Of a DNA stretch of 64,000 nt, positions 18,038 to 25,905 are shown in pieces; position 1 is the stretch's first letter; every line of letters begins with the position of its first letter. Where the stretch lies: positions 1 to 64,000 of the forward strand of contig NZ_JACHTC010000006.1 in assembly GCF_014145635.1 (NCBI RefSeq), given 5' to 3'. Made by a program: the position numbers and the translations under genes. The DNA comes from Myroides sp. WP-1 (GTDB taxonomy: Bacteria; Bacteroidota; Bacteroidia; Flavobacteriales; Flavobacteriaceae). The notes beneath the pieces are model-generated. The model saw only the letters and a program-made list of their open reading frames with translations. It was not told where the DNA came from and made no database searches.

Positions 18038-19015
18038 ATGTCTATTTTTGATAAAAGAGTGAACTATAAACCATTTGAATACCCTGGTATTTATCAATTC
18101 ACAGAAGCTATTAACAAGTCATTTTGGGTACATAGTGAAGTAGATTTCACGGCCGATACGCAAGATTTCCACTCTCACTTGACAAAAGATGAACAATTGG
18201 CAATCAAACACAGTTTATTGGCAATTGCTCAAATTGAAGTAGCAGTAAAAACGTTTTGGGGAAATCTATACGGACATTTTCCAAAACCTGAATTTAATGG
18301 TTTAGGAGCAACTTTTGCTGAATGTGAATTTAGACATTCTGAGGCTTATTCTCGTCTATTAGACGTTTTAGGTTATAACGACGAATTTGAAGCTTTGCTA
18401 ACTATTCCCGTAATTAAAGAGCGTGTAGAATACCTTTCTTCTGTACTAGAAAATTCAAACAATAGCACAGACAGAAAAAAATACGTAGTATCGCTAATTT
18501 TATTTGCCTTACTTATTGAAAACGTATCTTTGTTCAGTCAATTTGCCATCATCCTTTCTTTTACAAGATTTAAAGGATTAATGAAAAACGTAAGTAACAT
18601 CATTGCTTGGACATCTGTTGATGAGCAAATTCACGCTAACGCAGGAATCTATATTATTAACATCATCCGCGAGGAATATCCAGATTTCTTTGATGAGGAG
18701 TTAATTAATCACGTAAATGATGTAGTAAAAACTTCGATTGACATTGAAGCTAAAATTTTAGATTGGATTTTTGAATCAGGTGCTATTGAGACAGTGAATA
18801 AACATGACTTATTAAACTTTATGAAATTTAGAGTGGATGAGAGTATGTTGAAAATTGGATTGAAAAAGGTATACAATATCACCCAAGAGCAATATAAACC
18901 GATGGCGTGGTTTGAAGAAGAAGTATTTGCGAATAGTTTAGATGACTTCTTTGCCAAACGACCTGTAGATTATACGAAGCACGACAAGAGTATAACTGCT
19001 GAAGATTTATTCTAA
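18038..19015 (+). CDS. nrdB: Class I ribonucleotide reductase small subunit (NrdB/R2)
   Basis: This is the 325-residue ferritin-like radical subunit that works with NrdA to make deoxyribonucleotides. Metal ligands are Glu67 (AQIEVAVKTFW), Glu97 and His100 (ECEFRH), Glu161 (LLIENVSLF), and Glu196 and His199 (VDEQIH). The radical-site tyrosine position is filled (Tyr104, four after His100). The first ligand is Glu where classical class Ia and Ib have Asp. No ATP-cone precedes the core. Both points recall the NrdBi/class Id (di-manganese) group known from Leeuwenhoekiella, but that placement is inference. nrdA follows 29 bp later. Confidence 0.93.
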   Translation: MSIFDKRVNYKPFEYPGIYQFTEAINKSFWVHSEVDFTADTQDFHSHLTKDEQLAIKHSLLAIAQIEVAVKTFWGNLYGHFPKPEFNGLGATFAECEFRHSEAYSRLLDVLGYNDEFEALLTIPVIKERVEYLSSVLENSNNSTDRKKYVVSLILFALLIENVSLFSQFAIILSFTRFKGLMKNVSNIIAWTSVDEQIHANAGIYIINIIREEYPDFFDEELINHVNDVVKTSIDIEAKILDWIFESGAIETVNKHDLLNFMKFRVDESMLKIGLKKVYNITQEQYKPMAWFEEEVFANSLDDFFAKRPVDYTKHDKSITAEDLF

Positions 19016-19044
19016 TTAACCCCTTTAATTGCACAAAAAACACT

Positions 19045-20739
19045 ATGAACAATTTCGCATTACCATTAGAAGTAAAAGAAAACGACAACCTACAAGAAAA
19101 GCTATGGTGGAAGAACTCAGAGAGTGAGCAAATCCTAAACAGAGGCTATTTGTTGAAAGGAGAAACAGTTGAAGGAGCCATTGACCGTATTACAACGGCA
19201 GCGGCAAAACGCTTATTCAAACCTGAATTAAAAGAATCTTTTCAAGAGATGATTGAACGCGGATGGATGAGTTTAAGTTCACCGATCTGGGCCAATATGG
19301 GAACAGAACGCGGTTTGCCAATTTCTTGTTTCAATGTCAATATTCCAGATAGCATTGAGGGAATCACACACAAATTAGGGGAAGTTATTATGCAAACCAA
19401 AATTGGTGGAGGTACATCAGGTTATTTCGGAAATCTTCGCGAAAGAGGTAGTGCAGTTACAGACAATGGTAAAAGTAGTGGAGCCGTTAGCTTTATGAAG
19501 CTTTTCGATACAGCCATGGATACCATTTCACAAGGGGGTGTAAGACGCGGTGCTTTTGCGGCTTATTTAGATATTGATCACCCAGATTGTGATGAGTTTT
19601 TAAATATTAAAAATATCGGAAATCCAATTCAAAACTTATTCTACGGTGTAAGTATTCCTGACTATTGGATGAAAGAAATGATTGACGGAGATAAAGAAAA
19701 AAGACAGTTATGGGCCAAAGTTCTGGAAAGCAGACAGCAAAAAGGAATGCCTTACTTATTCTTCTCTGACAACGTAAATAGCAACAAACCCCAAGTATAT
19801 AAAGATTTAAATATGCGTATCAACGCAAGTAATCTTTGTTCTGAAATTATGTTGCCTTCTTCTGATGATGAATCATTCATCTGTTGTTTGTCTTCTATGA
19901 ACTTAGAATTATACGACGAATGGAAAGATACAGAAGCAGTAAAACTTGCTATCTTCTTCTTGGATGCAGTATTACAAGAATTCATCGAAAAAACAGAAGG
20001 AAACTACTATTTAGCTTCAGCAAATCGCTTTGCTAAGAGACATAGAGCTTTGGGCTTAGGTGTTCTAGGATGGCATTCTTACTTACAAAAGAACATGATT
20101 CCTTTTGAGGGATTAGAAGCTAAAATGTTGACCAACAAAATTTTCGAAGATATCAGTGCTAAAGCTGATAAAGCTTCACAAGAATTAGCTCGTATCTATG
20201 GAGAACCAGAAATCTTAAAAGGCTATGGTAGAAGAAATACAACAACGATGGCAATTGCGCCTACCACGTCGTCTTCTGCTATTTTAGGACAAACATCTCC
20301 TGGAATTGAACCGTTCAGCAGCAACTACTACAAAGCAGGATTATCAAAAGGAAACTTCATGCGTAAAAACAAATACCTAACGGCTTTACTAGAGTCTAAA
20401 GGTATGGACAATGAAGAAACTTGGAGAAATATCATGCTCTCTGGAGGAAGTGTTCAACAATTAGAAGGGTTAAGCGAAGAAGAAAAAGCAGTATTCAAGA
20501 CGTTTAAAGAGATCAGCCAATTGGAAATTATACAACAAGCGGCGATTCGACAAAAATACGTTGATCAAGCACAGAGTTTGAACTTGAATATTCCGTCTTC
20601 ATTACCAATTAAGGATGTAAACCGCTTGATGATTGAAGCATGGGAATTAGGAGTTAAAACGCTATACTACCAAAGAAGTCAAAGTGTTTCGAAAGAAATG
20701 GTGACTAACTTAGTAAACTGTAGCAGTTGTGAATCTTAA
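19045..20739 (+). CDS. nrdA: Class I ribonucleotide reductase large subunit (NrdA/R1), no ATP-cone
   Basis: This is the 564-residue catalytic subunit. The thiyl-radical cysteine is Cys265 in the NLCSE triad (Asn263, Cys265, Glu267). The active-site disulfide pair is Cys95 (LPISCFNV) with Cys280 or Cys281. The C-terminal shuttle is CxxC at 559/562 (VNCSSCES). It is shorter than E. coli NrdA (about 760) because it starts directly in the ten-stranded barrel domain with no ATP-cone. Overall activity is therefore unlikely to be switched off by dATP through the usual domain. It is co-transcribed with nrdB and ended by a strong hairpin. Confidence 0.94.
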   Translation: MNNFALPLEVKENDNLQEKLWWKNSESEQILNRGYLLKGETVEGAIDRITTAAAKRLFKPELKESFQEMIERGWMSLSSPIWANMGTERGLPISCFNVNIPDSIEGITHKLGEVIMQTKIGGGTSGYFGNLRERGSAVTDNGKSSGAVSFMKLFDTAMDTISQGGVRRGAFAAYLDIDHPDCDEFLNIKNIGNPIQNLFYGVSIPDYWMKEMIDGDKEKRQLWAKVLESRQQKGMPYLFFSDNVNSNKPQVYKDLNMRINASNLCSEIMLPSSDDESFICCLSSMNLELYDEWKDTEAVKLAIFFLDAVLQEFIEKTEGNYYLASANRFAKRHRALGLGVLGWHSYLQKNMIPFEGLEAKMLTNKIFEDISAKADKASQELARIYGEPEILKGYGRRNTTTMAIAPTTSSSAILGQTSPGIEPFSSNYYKAGLSKGNFMRKNKYLTALLESKGMDNEETWRNIMLSGGSVQQLEGLSEEEKAVFKTFKEISQLEIIQQAAIRQKYVDQAQSLNLNIPSSLPIKDVNRLMIEAWELGVKTLYYQRSQSVSKEMVTNLVNCSSCES

Positions 20740-20752
20740 TCAACAACGATAA

Positions 20753-20791
20753 AAAAAAGCCTCAAAGAGAATTTCTTTTTGAGGCTTTTTT
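20753..20791 (+). terminator. Terminator of nrdBA
   Basis: The stem AAAAAAGCCTCAAAGA pairs with TCTTTTTGAGGCTTTTTT with a short A/T loop, starting about 14 bp after the nrdA stop. It is followed by TTTCTTTC. Confidence 0.85.
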
Positions 20792-21165
20792 CTTTCTTCT
20801 TATCAACCAGGTTTATACGGATACTACTTCAACCTCATCAAAAACGAGTTTAAAAGCTGTTTTTAAGCGTTTTTTTGTTGTTTCTCTATTTCGGGTAACT
20901 CCAATTTTTTTTTGACCTAAAAACAACCTTTACTAAAGTTTATATTTAATAACCTCAAACAACTGTACCACCAAAATTTAATAAACGCGCTTACTGTATG
21001 TGCTTGCAAATTAACTGTACCGTTATTGCTCCGTTAGAAACGAATCTTACTCCTTCTTCTTGGAACGATCAATTCTTCTAAAAAGACAATTCATACCCAC
21101 AACTTGGAGTAGCTTCACGATTAACTTTTCACGTAGTATGGAAAGAAACAGTATCGTTGATCCGA

Positions 21166-21465
21166 TTATTTTCCATGGAGCACAACTAGACGCAACCATA
21201 AACCAAGGGTAAGAAGTCCAATTCCTGAAAAAATTATTCCCCAAGAAACAATCGTATTAAGTCGTCGAGCAATAGCTTCACCGAACGTGCTTCGAATCCA
21301 AGTGATATTGGTAAAAACTTCAGGTCCTCCGGTATCGTACAACCATTCATTTCCCCTGGTAGACCAATACCAAACTACAATCCCAAACAAAAGCAATATA
21401 ATTCCTGGTAATTCAGGAAAAATTTGCATGAGATTTATGAACCAACCGCTATCTTGTTCTTTCAT
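21166..21465 (-). CDS. Small two-helix membrane protein, possible Imm17-like immunity protein
   Basis: This 99-residue protein has two hydrophobic helices (about residues 15-32 and 72-92) separated by a polar, Trp-containing loop (WYWSTRGNEWLYDTGGPEV, then a basic stretch around ARRLN). Two helices with tryptophans at the loop recall the Imm17 immunity family of polymorphic toxin systems, but that is a by-eye resemblance. It lies between an IS remnant and the T6SS. No toxin gene is adjacent, so it could be an orphan immunity gene or an unrelated small membrane protein. Start and reality as a gene are moderately supported. Confidence 0.45.
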   Translation of the reverse strand: MKEQDSGWFINLMQIFPELPGIILLLFGIVVWYWSTRGNEWLYDTGGPEVFTNITWIRSTFGEAIARRLNTIVSWGIIFSGIGLLTLGLWLRLVVLHGK

Positions 21466-21596
21466 TTTATCTGTTTATTTCCAATAATATTTTTGCCATT
21501 TTTTGTTTTTGTTCTCCGTCGTTTCCCTAAAAAAGGTTAAACTAGAGCATTCCATTCACTATCAGAGATACACTCCGTATATCGAGAATCTAACAT
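21462..21596 (-). pseudogene. IS4/IS5-family transposase N-terminal remnant
   Basis: Reading leftward from ATG 21596, the frame gives MLDSRYTECISDSEWNALV, a TAA stop, then in the same frame PFLGKRRRTKTKNGKNIIG up to a TGA at 21462. Ignoring the internal stop, it matches the N-terminal pattern of IS4/IS5-type transposases (Y-T-x-x-I-S-D-S-E-W-x-x-L-x-P-F-L followed by a basic run). The catalytic domain is missing. It ends by overlapping the start of the small membrane protein gene. I judge it a dead insertion-sequence fragment. Confidence 0.55.
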
Positions 21597-21698
21597 ATCT
21601 TTACCCAACAAAGTAATAAGTAAATATTGGAGCAAGAGATTCGGTTAAGTGTACCCCCCCAAGCGTATCCACTTAGTCATGGACTCATGCCTCAATTG

Positions 21699-21815
21699 TT
21701 AATCTCCATTCGTATTTGCTGCCCTCAACAACAATTGCAAAGTTTCTACACGCCTCATGTAATTTTGCTGTTCTACGTAAAGTTGAACCAAATGACACCT
21801 ATCTTGAGTATCGAA
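21699..21815 (-). pseudogene. Unrecognised coding remnant (C-terminal fragment)
   Basis: Between in-frame stops there is a 38-codon leftward stretch containing QDRCHLVQLYVEQQNYMRRV and ending in LLLRAANTNGD. Its amphipathic, charged composition looks like real coding sequence, unlike the junk frames around it, and it ends like a natural C-terminus. No start codon or N-terminal part is present. I cannot name the family. It lies just before the transposase remnant in reading order. Confidence 0.35.
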
Positions 21816-21862
21816 CTAACAATTCATTGACACCTATTTTATTTAGCGAAAAAAAAACAACA

Positions 21863-21902
21863 AAATAAGGACGTTTAACCTATTGGTAAAACGACCTTAT
21901 TT
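21863..21902. terminator. Strong hairpin terminator downstream of hcp
   Basis: An 18-bp stem with two mismatches (AAATAAGGACGTTTAACC, loop TATT, GGTAAAACGACCTTATTT) is followed on the leftward strand by a long T-run. It lies 200 bp past hcp and probably ends the T6SS transcription unit. Confidence 0.75.
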
Positions 21903-22100
21903 CTTTTTCACATTCGCTAAAGATAAGTTGTCTATAGAAAGCGTATGTTTCTGCATATAGCCCCTGACCAAAAGGCCTCAAAAACATACTAAAAATCCAG
22001 AGTAAGTCATCCACTTGCACGTAAACCTTACCTCAATACAGCAAGCTTGATACTTACTCCGGACGCTATAAAAACAGTGTATTACCTTGCAACATTTTAA

Positions 22101-22508
22101 TTATGCGCTTGGCCAAACTCCTTGATAAGCAGAATTACCATAATCGATTTGCTCTGCACTCACAACAAAACTGATATACATTGCATTCGAATTAATTGCA
22201 TCAAAATCAACATGATGTTGGATCACATATCCATTTGCCCATTTTAATGAAATTAAAGTTCCTTCTTCGTGCGATTTATTGAAGATAATCTCACCTGATG
22301 TTGGCTTATACTTGCCATTAAGCAAACTTTCCAAAATTTCGGACTTATCAGTTGCCTCTATTGTAATTGTGATTAGTGCATTAGAAGGATCAGATGCTAC
22401 ACGTCCTGAAACGTCTACTGATCTAGATACACCATACTTAAGGTTAAGCACTTTTTGTGCATCTCCTCCATTGAATTTTAAAACGGCTCTTGAATTATTC
22501 TCTGCCAT
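22101..22508 (-). CDS. hcp: T6SS tube protein Hcp (TssD), Bacteroidetes type
   Basis: Hcp forms the hexameric rings of the inner tube that the T6SS fires out of the cell. This 135-residue protein has the T6SSiii-type Hcp pattern: an opening with VLKFNGGDAQKVLNLKYGVS, a central RVASDPSNALITITIEAT, and a beta-rich end. It follows tssC by 226 bp, far more than any other gap in the locus. A promoter-like element stands in that gap and a dedicated terminator follows, consistent with the extra expression a tube subunit needs. No VgrG or PAAR gene follows it. Confidence 0.85.
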   Translation of the reverse strand: MAENNSRAVLKFNGGDAQKVLNLKYGVSRSVDVSGRVASDPSNALITITIEATDKSEILESLLNGKYKPTSGEIIFNKSHEEGTLISLKWANGYVIQHHVDFDAINSNAMYISFVVSAEQIDYGNSAYQGVWPSA

Positions 22509-22537
22509 ATTTATTTGTTTTTAAATTATTACTTCAA

Positions 22538-22545
22538 CAAACTTA
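22538..22545 (-). promoter_or_regulatory. Candidate -7 element for hcp
   Basis: Reading leftward, TAAGTTTG matches TAnnTTTG 30 bp before hcp, inside the only long gap of the T6SS gene block. No clear -33 was seen. Confidence 0.4.
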
Positions 22546-22734
22546 AAAACTTTTTTTCTACCACTTCCTAAATTTATAACATTTCCAAATCAATATAGTA
22601 CTTTTACTGTAAAAAATACGTTAATATTAAACAATTCAATTATTTATATTCAATAAATATACAATTCAAATAAAAATAAAACAACATTAATTACACTAAA
22701 TAAACTACCCAAACACTTTTTTTGGATCATAAAT

Positions 22735-24096
22735 TTATTCTTGTACGTATTCTGCTTCCCAATCATTTCCGTCATCTCCCTTATGCCCATCTAACTTAAT
22801 AACGAAGCTTTTCGCAGGAAAATAGGGCGTCAATCGAATATCTAACCATACGCGGTCTTTTTGGTGTTTATCTTGTTCAAAACGAACGATTTTAAACTTT
22901 TCAATTAGTTTATCCGCTCCTTTTATTCCGTCCAGAAACACAACAATTTGTTTACGCAAATCATCTTCATTTTTGGCGTTCCAATTTTCGAAAGCGCGTC
23001 GGTTTAAAAAATCTAGTAAAACCTTTGTTACATAATCAAAAACGCGAACGACAGAATACGTTTGAAGTCCTATATTATCACCATCAAATAGCGTTTTAGC
23101 AGAGAAGGCCATAATTTTTCCATACTCATTGACCATGGGTACAAGTCCCATTTTTTCCAATTGAGAAATTTCGCTTTTTTTCAATTCAAACTTTACCGCA
23201 TCAACCTCGTTAATACCCCCGTGTTTTTTACCTGCTGCTACTTGAGACATCAAAGTCTTGTGAATCTTACCTGTTAAAGATGTAGAGGGTGCGATAAACA
23301 CGTCGTCTTCTTCTCCAACCTCTTCTGCTTTTCCACGTCCAACCAACCAGTTACAGGTCATAATTACATTGCTCTTGTGCACATCTCCACTAGTCAAATT
23401 AGCAGCATTAAATAAATCAACAACATCATCTGGTTTATCTAAATTGGCAAAATCCGTTAAAAGCATCACTTTGTTTTCATTGCAAATTTTCGCCCATTTA
23501 TCGATGACCATATTGGATCCCATATAACCAGGAATGGATAATAAGGAGTAATTATCCCTTAAATCTAGACGATCGTAGAACAATTTAAATTCTTCTGCGA
23601 TATGATTGATAAAAACAGGGTTATCTAAATCCGTTATTTGTTCCATCGACGCATTGATAATATGAACATTATCGACTTTATCCAATTCTGTGTTTTTGTA
23701 GAACTGTGCTATGGTACGATAAGAAACTTCTAACTCACGACATTGTTGCAAAGACTGCTTGACATTACTTTTCAAAGATTGAACGGCTTGATTGGATTTG
23801 TGTTTACATTGCTCAATAAGCTCTTCTGTTGACTGCCCAGATTCAAGCAATTCTAACCACAACTTAATGTTTTTCAACAAATCTTCTCGCTGTTCCTTTT
23901 TGCTGGAATCAGTCAGAAAAATTTGCTTTCGAGCTTTGCGTTCAGGATTCATATTTGCCATCCCATCCACTACTGTTTCTACAAATCCAAATCCTCCAAG
24001 CTTTTCTAATGCTAATCCTATGGATTGTTCTGCCTTTTCATTGATTCCTTGTGCCTGATTGGCTACTACTTGCGTTTCTTGCTCTAATTTTGCCAT
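22735..24096 (-). CDS. tssC: T6SS contractile sheath large subunit TssC
   Basis: This is the 453-residue sheath protein that pairs with TssB to form the contractile sheath around the Hcp tube. Family features include the segment IAEEFKLFYDRLDLRDNYSLLSI, the WAKICNENKVMLLTDFAN block and the C-terminal domain with MAFSAKTLFDGDNIGLQTYSV and RRAFENWNAKNEDDLRKQI, whose strands knit the sheath together. It starts 10 bp after the tssB stop. It matches the Bacteroidetes branch rather than proteobacterial TssC in its N-terminal extension. Confidence 0.9.
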   Translation of the reverse strand: MAKLEQETQVVANQAQGINEKAEQSIGLALEKLGGFGFVETVVDGMANMNPERKARKQIFLTDSSKKEQREDLLKNIKLWLELLESGQSTEELIEQCKHKSNQAVQSLKSNVKQSLQQCRELEVSYRTIAQFYKNTELDKVDNVHIINASMEQITDLDNPVFINHIAEEFKLFYDRLDLRDNYSLLSIPGYMGSNMVIDKWAKICNENKVMLLTDFANLDKPDDVVDLFNAANLTSGDVHKSNVIMTCNWLVGRGKAEEVGEEDDVFIAPSTSLTGKIHKTLMSQVAAGKKHGGINEVDAVKFELKKSEISQLEKMGLVPMVNEYGKIMAFSAKTLFDGDNIGLQTYSVVRVFDYVTKVLLDFLNRRAFENWNAKNEDDLRKQIVVFLDGIKGADKLIEKFKIVRFEQDKHQKDRVWLDIRLTPYFPAKSFVIKLDGHKGDDGNDWEAEYVQE

Positions 24097-24106
24097 GCTT
24101 TACTTT

Positions 24107-24736
24107 TTACTTTTCTAATTCTTTTGCAATTATTCTCAAGGTTTCGGCGAATTCACTTTTTGCAGCGTCATCTTCTAACATCTTTCGGAGTACCTTATTA
24201 ACTCTCAATTGTTTAACAATTTTATTATATTGTTCTTCATCTACTTTTAATCCTTTTAAAAAGGGAGAATTCTCCACCATTTTCTTAGGTGTGAAATCAC
24301 CTAAGTTCTTAAATCTAAACTCTTCCTTTACGGTTAATCCTTCTGGAGTTTCGTGTTCAACTTCCATAGTAGGAGCATAATAATTAAATACTTCTTCCAC
24401 GGTTTTTAAACCCGTTACAATCTCTGGAGAAACGGTGTCCTCAGTGGTTAATTTGGCCACTAATAAACTTTTATTTCCCTGAATCTCTTGAATTGCTTCG
24501 TTCGCGTCAACCTTAACTTCATTTCCGCCAACGCCATAATTAAACATTGTCATTTTCTTTTTTTTATTTAAATTACTATTTACTGTTTTGTTTTTAGAAA
24601 AAGTATCTATATTGATATTCAATACATTACCTTCCTTATCTTCTAAAGCGCTGGTTTGAGTAGTACGTTTGGATGTTGTGTCTACAGATCTAGAGATCGA
24701 CTGTACTACTTTTTTCAAATGATCAAACAAACCCAT
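24107..24736 (-). CDS. tssB: T6SS sheath small subunit TssB with N-terminal extension
   Basis: The core from residue 62 or 64 (MTMFNYGVGGNEVKVDANEA) to the end is a standard T6SSiii TssB of about 147 residues. The frame continues upstream without a stop for 61 more codons, starting 12 bp after tssK (MGLFDHLKKVVQSISRSVD). That extension is rich in Ser, Thr, Lys and Asn and ends in a Lys run. The DNA just before Met62 is a strong A-rich stretch, as seen before Bacteroidetes starts. Either the long form is real, or translation also starts at 24553 or 24547. Tight spacing to tssK favours the long form, and family length favours the short one. Confidence 0.85.
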   Translation of the reverse strand: MGLFDHLKKVVQSISRSVDTTSKRTTQTSALEDKEGNVLNINIDTFSKNKTVNSNLNKKKKMTMFNYGVGGNEVKVDANEAIQEIQGNKSLLVAKLTTEDTVSPEIVTGLKTVEEVFNYYAPTMEVEHETPEGLTVKEEFRFKNLGDFTPKKMVENSPFLKGLKVDEEQYNKIVKQLRVNKVLRKMLEDDAAKSEFAETLRIIAKELEK

Positions 24737-24748
24737 ACGACTCCATTT

Positions 24749-25900
24749 TTAATCTAATACACTCCACCCGCGATTGCCTTTAGATGGTGGAGCGATTTCT
24801 ACTTCATTAACGATGATATTTTCTTTGCGTTGCCCGATATAATCAAGTTCACTTAGTTTCAAAAATATTTTCTCTAAACTTGTCAATAAGACTTGAATAT
24901 CATGTAAATGTGCAGCGCAATTCACATGTTCATAGTTGATCTCTGCAACAGTTGATACCTGATTTAAAAAAGTATGAGGAGCTATATCGCTCCATTCTCC
25001 GATATAATTGAGCATTTCTTCCACATCTTCTGGTGCTAATGTTTGAATAATCAGATGCAAGTGAATGGCCCATTTCGAAAAAACCTCAACCATATAAACT
25101 GGTGATACATAAGGGATAATATTTCTAAATTGATAGTATGCACCACCTATTTCATCGATCAATACCTGGCAGAGCGCCTTAACACCATCACCTATCTTGG
25201 TATTTTGTTTTTCGTTCTTGTTTTTTTGAATGATTTTCACGGCATACTTTTGCAAAAGTGCTATCGTTCCAGTCATCGTATCGTGGAATTGAAGTAAAAG
25301 TGGATGACTAATTACACTGGTACAAGGAGGAATAAAATTTGCGTCAACCTCTAGTGTTCCCCCTTGCATGTAAACCTTTCCAAGCATAATAAAATTTCCT
25401 CCTTCTCTCATTCCAATAGGATCAAAAGATTCAACCGAGATAAGTTCTAAATGGTAACTAGATTTTGTAAAGGGATATCGAGGAGGTGTTTCTTCTAAAT
25501 CAAGTACACCATGGGGAACCTTGTTAAATGGATTAACTGAAATCACAACATAATAGGCGAATGAATGTTGTTGTAATTCTTCTCCAACCTGAGGCATTAA
25601 CGCTTTTAAACTCATGCGAAAATCGGTCAGTTCGATTTGAAATCCCAAAGGTGTTATAGCACTACAATGTTTAATAATCACTTCGAGATCTCCGGTTAAA
25701 GAACCCAAAATAGAAAACAAAGATTGTTCTCTCTTTTGAGTTTCTATGGGAAGTAGCCCATAATTAAATACATTACAAAAAGCAGCGCGTACTTCTCTTA
25801 ATCCGTCAAGAATAAAATTGGTATGTGCATCGAAGTGTTTTTTCGAAATTTTCATGCCGTCAACCCAATTTACGGCATCATAGGGAGGGTGATTTATCAT
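24749..25900 (-). CDS. tssK: T6SS baseplate subunit TssK
   Basis: TssK links the baseplate wedges to the membrane complex. The 383-residue protein starts with INHPPYDAVNWVDGMKISKK, matching the TssK N-terminal pattern (V-x-W-x-x-G-M), and ends in the conserved helical and C-terminal domain region. It sits 5 bp after tssN and 12 bp before tssB. The sequence is divergent from proteobacterial TssK, as expected for T6SSiii, so identification relies on both motif and position. Confidence 0.8.
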   Translation of the reverse strand: MINHPPYDAVNWVDGMKISKKHFDAHTNFILDGLREVRAAFCNVFNYGLLPIETQKREQSLFSILGSLTGDLEVIIKHCSAITPLGFQIELTDFRMSLKALMPQVGEELQQHSFAYYVVISVNPFNKVPHGVLDLEETPPRYPFTKSSYHLELISVESFDPIGMREGGNFIMLGKVYMQGGTLEVDANFIPPCTSVISHPLLLQFHDTMTGTIALLQKYAVKIIQKNKNEKQNTKIGDGVKALCQVLIDEIGGAYYQFRNIIPYVSPVYMVEVFSKWAIHLHLIIQTLAPEDVEEMLNYIGEWSDIAPHTFLNQVSTVAEINYEHVNCAAHLHDIQVLLTSLEKIFLKLSELDYIGQRKENIIVNEVEIAPPSKGNRGWSVLD

Positions 25901-25905
25901 AAATC

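Larger units (their letters stand above)
20792..22100. other. Eroded, IS-scarred interval between nrdBA and the T6SS
   Basis: This 1.3-kb stretch has only one plausible intact small gene (21166-21465). It contains the start of a broken transposase (21462-21596), another short coding remnant (21699-21815), a 10-bp direct repeat TGACACCTAT at 21793 and 21828, and the terminator at 21863. A plus-strand stretch around 21020-21180 reads as protein-like with one stop, but I cannot name it. Overall it looks like the scarred edge of a variable locus. Confidence 0.6.

Noticed and set aside
20792..21160. Plus-strand protein-like stretch around 21020-21180
   Set aside because: It is interrupted by a stop, has no convincing start and no family I recognise, so it is too weak to call even as a pseudogene.
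21047..21244. 65-residue leftward frame overlapping the end of the small membrane protein
   Set aside because: It starts inside the better-supported gene in another frame. It could be a frameshifted tail but has no recognisable features.
21627..21830. 67-residue plus-strand frame
   Set aside because: It is antisense to a better coding remnant and has Pro/Gln/Leu-rich junk composition.
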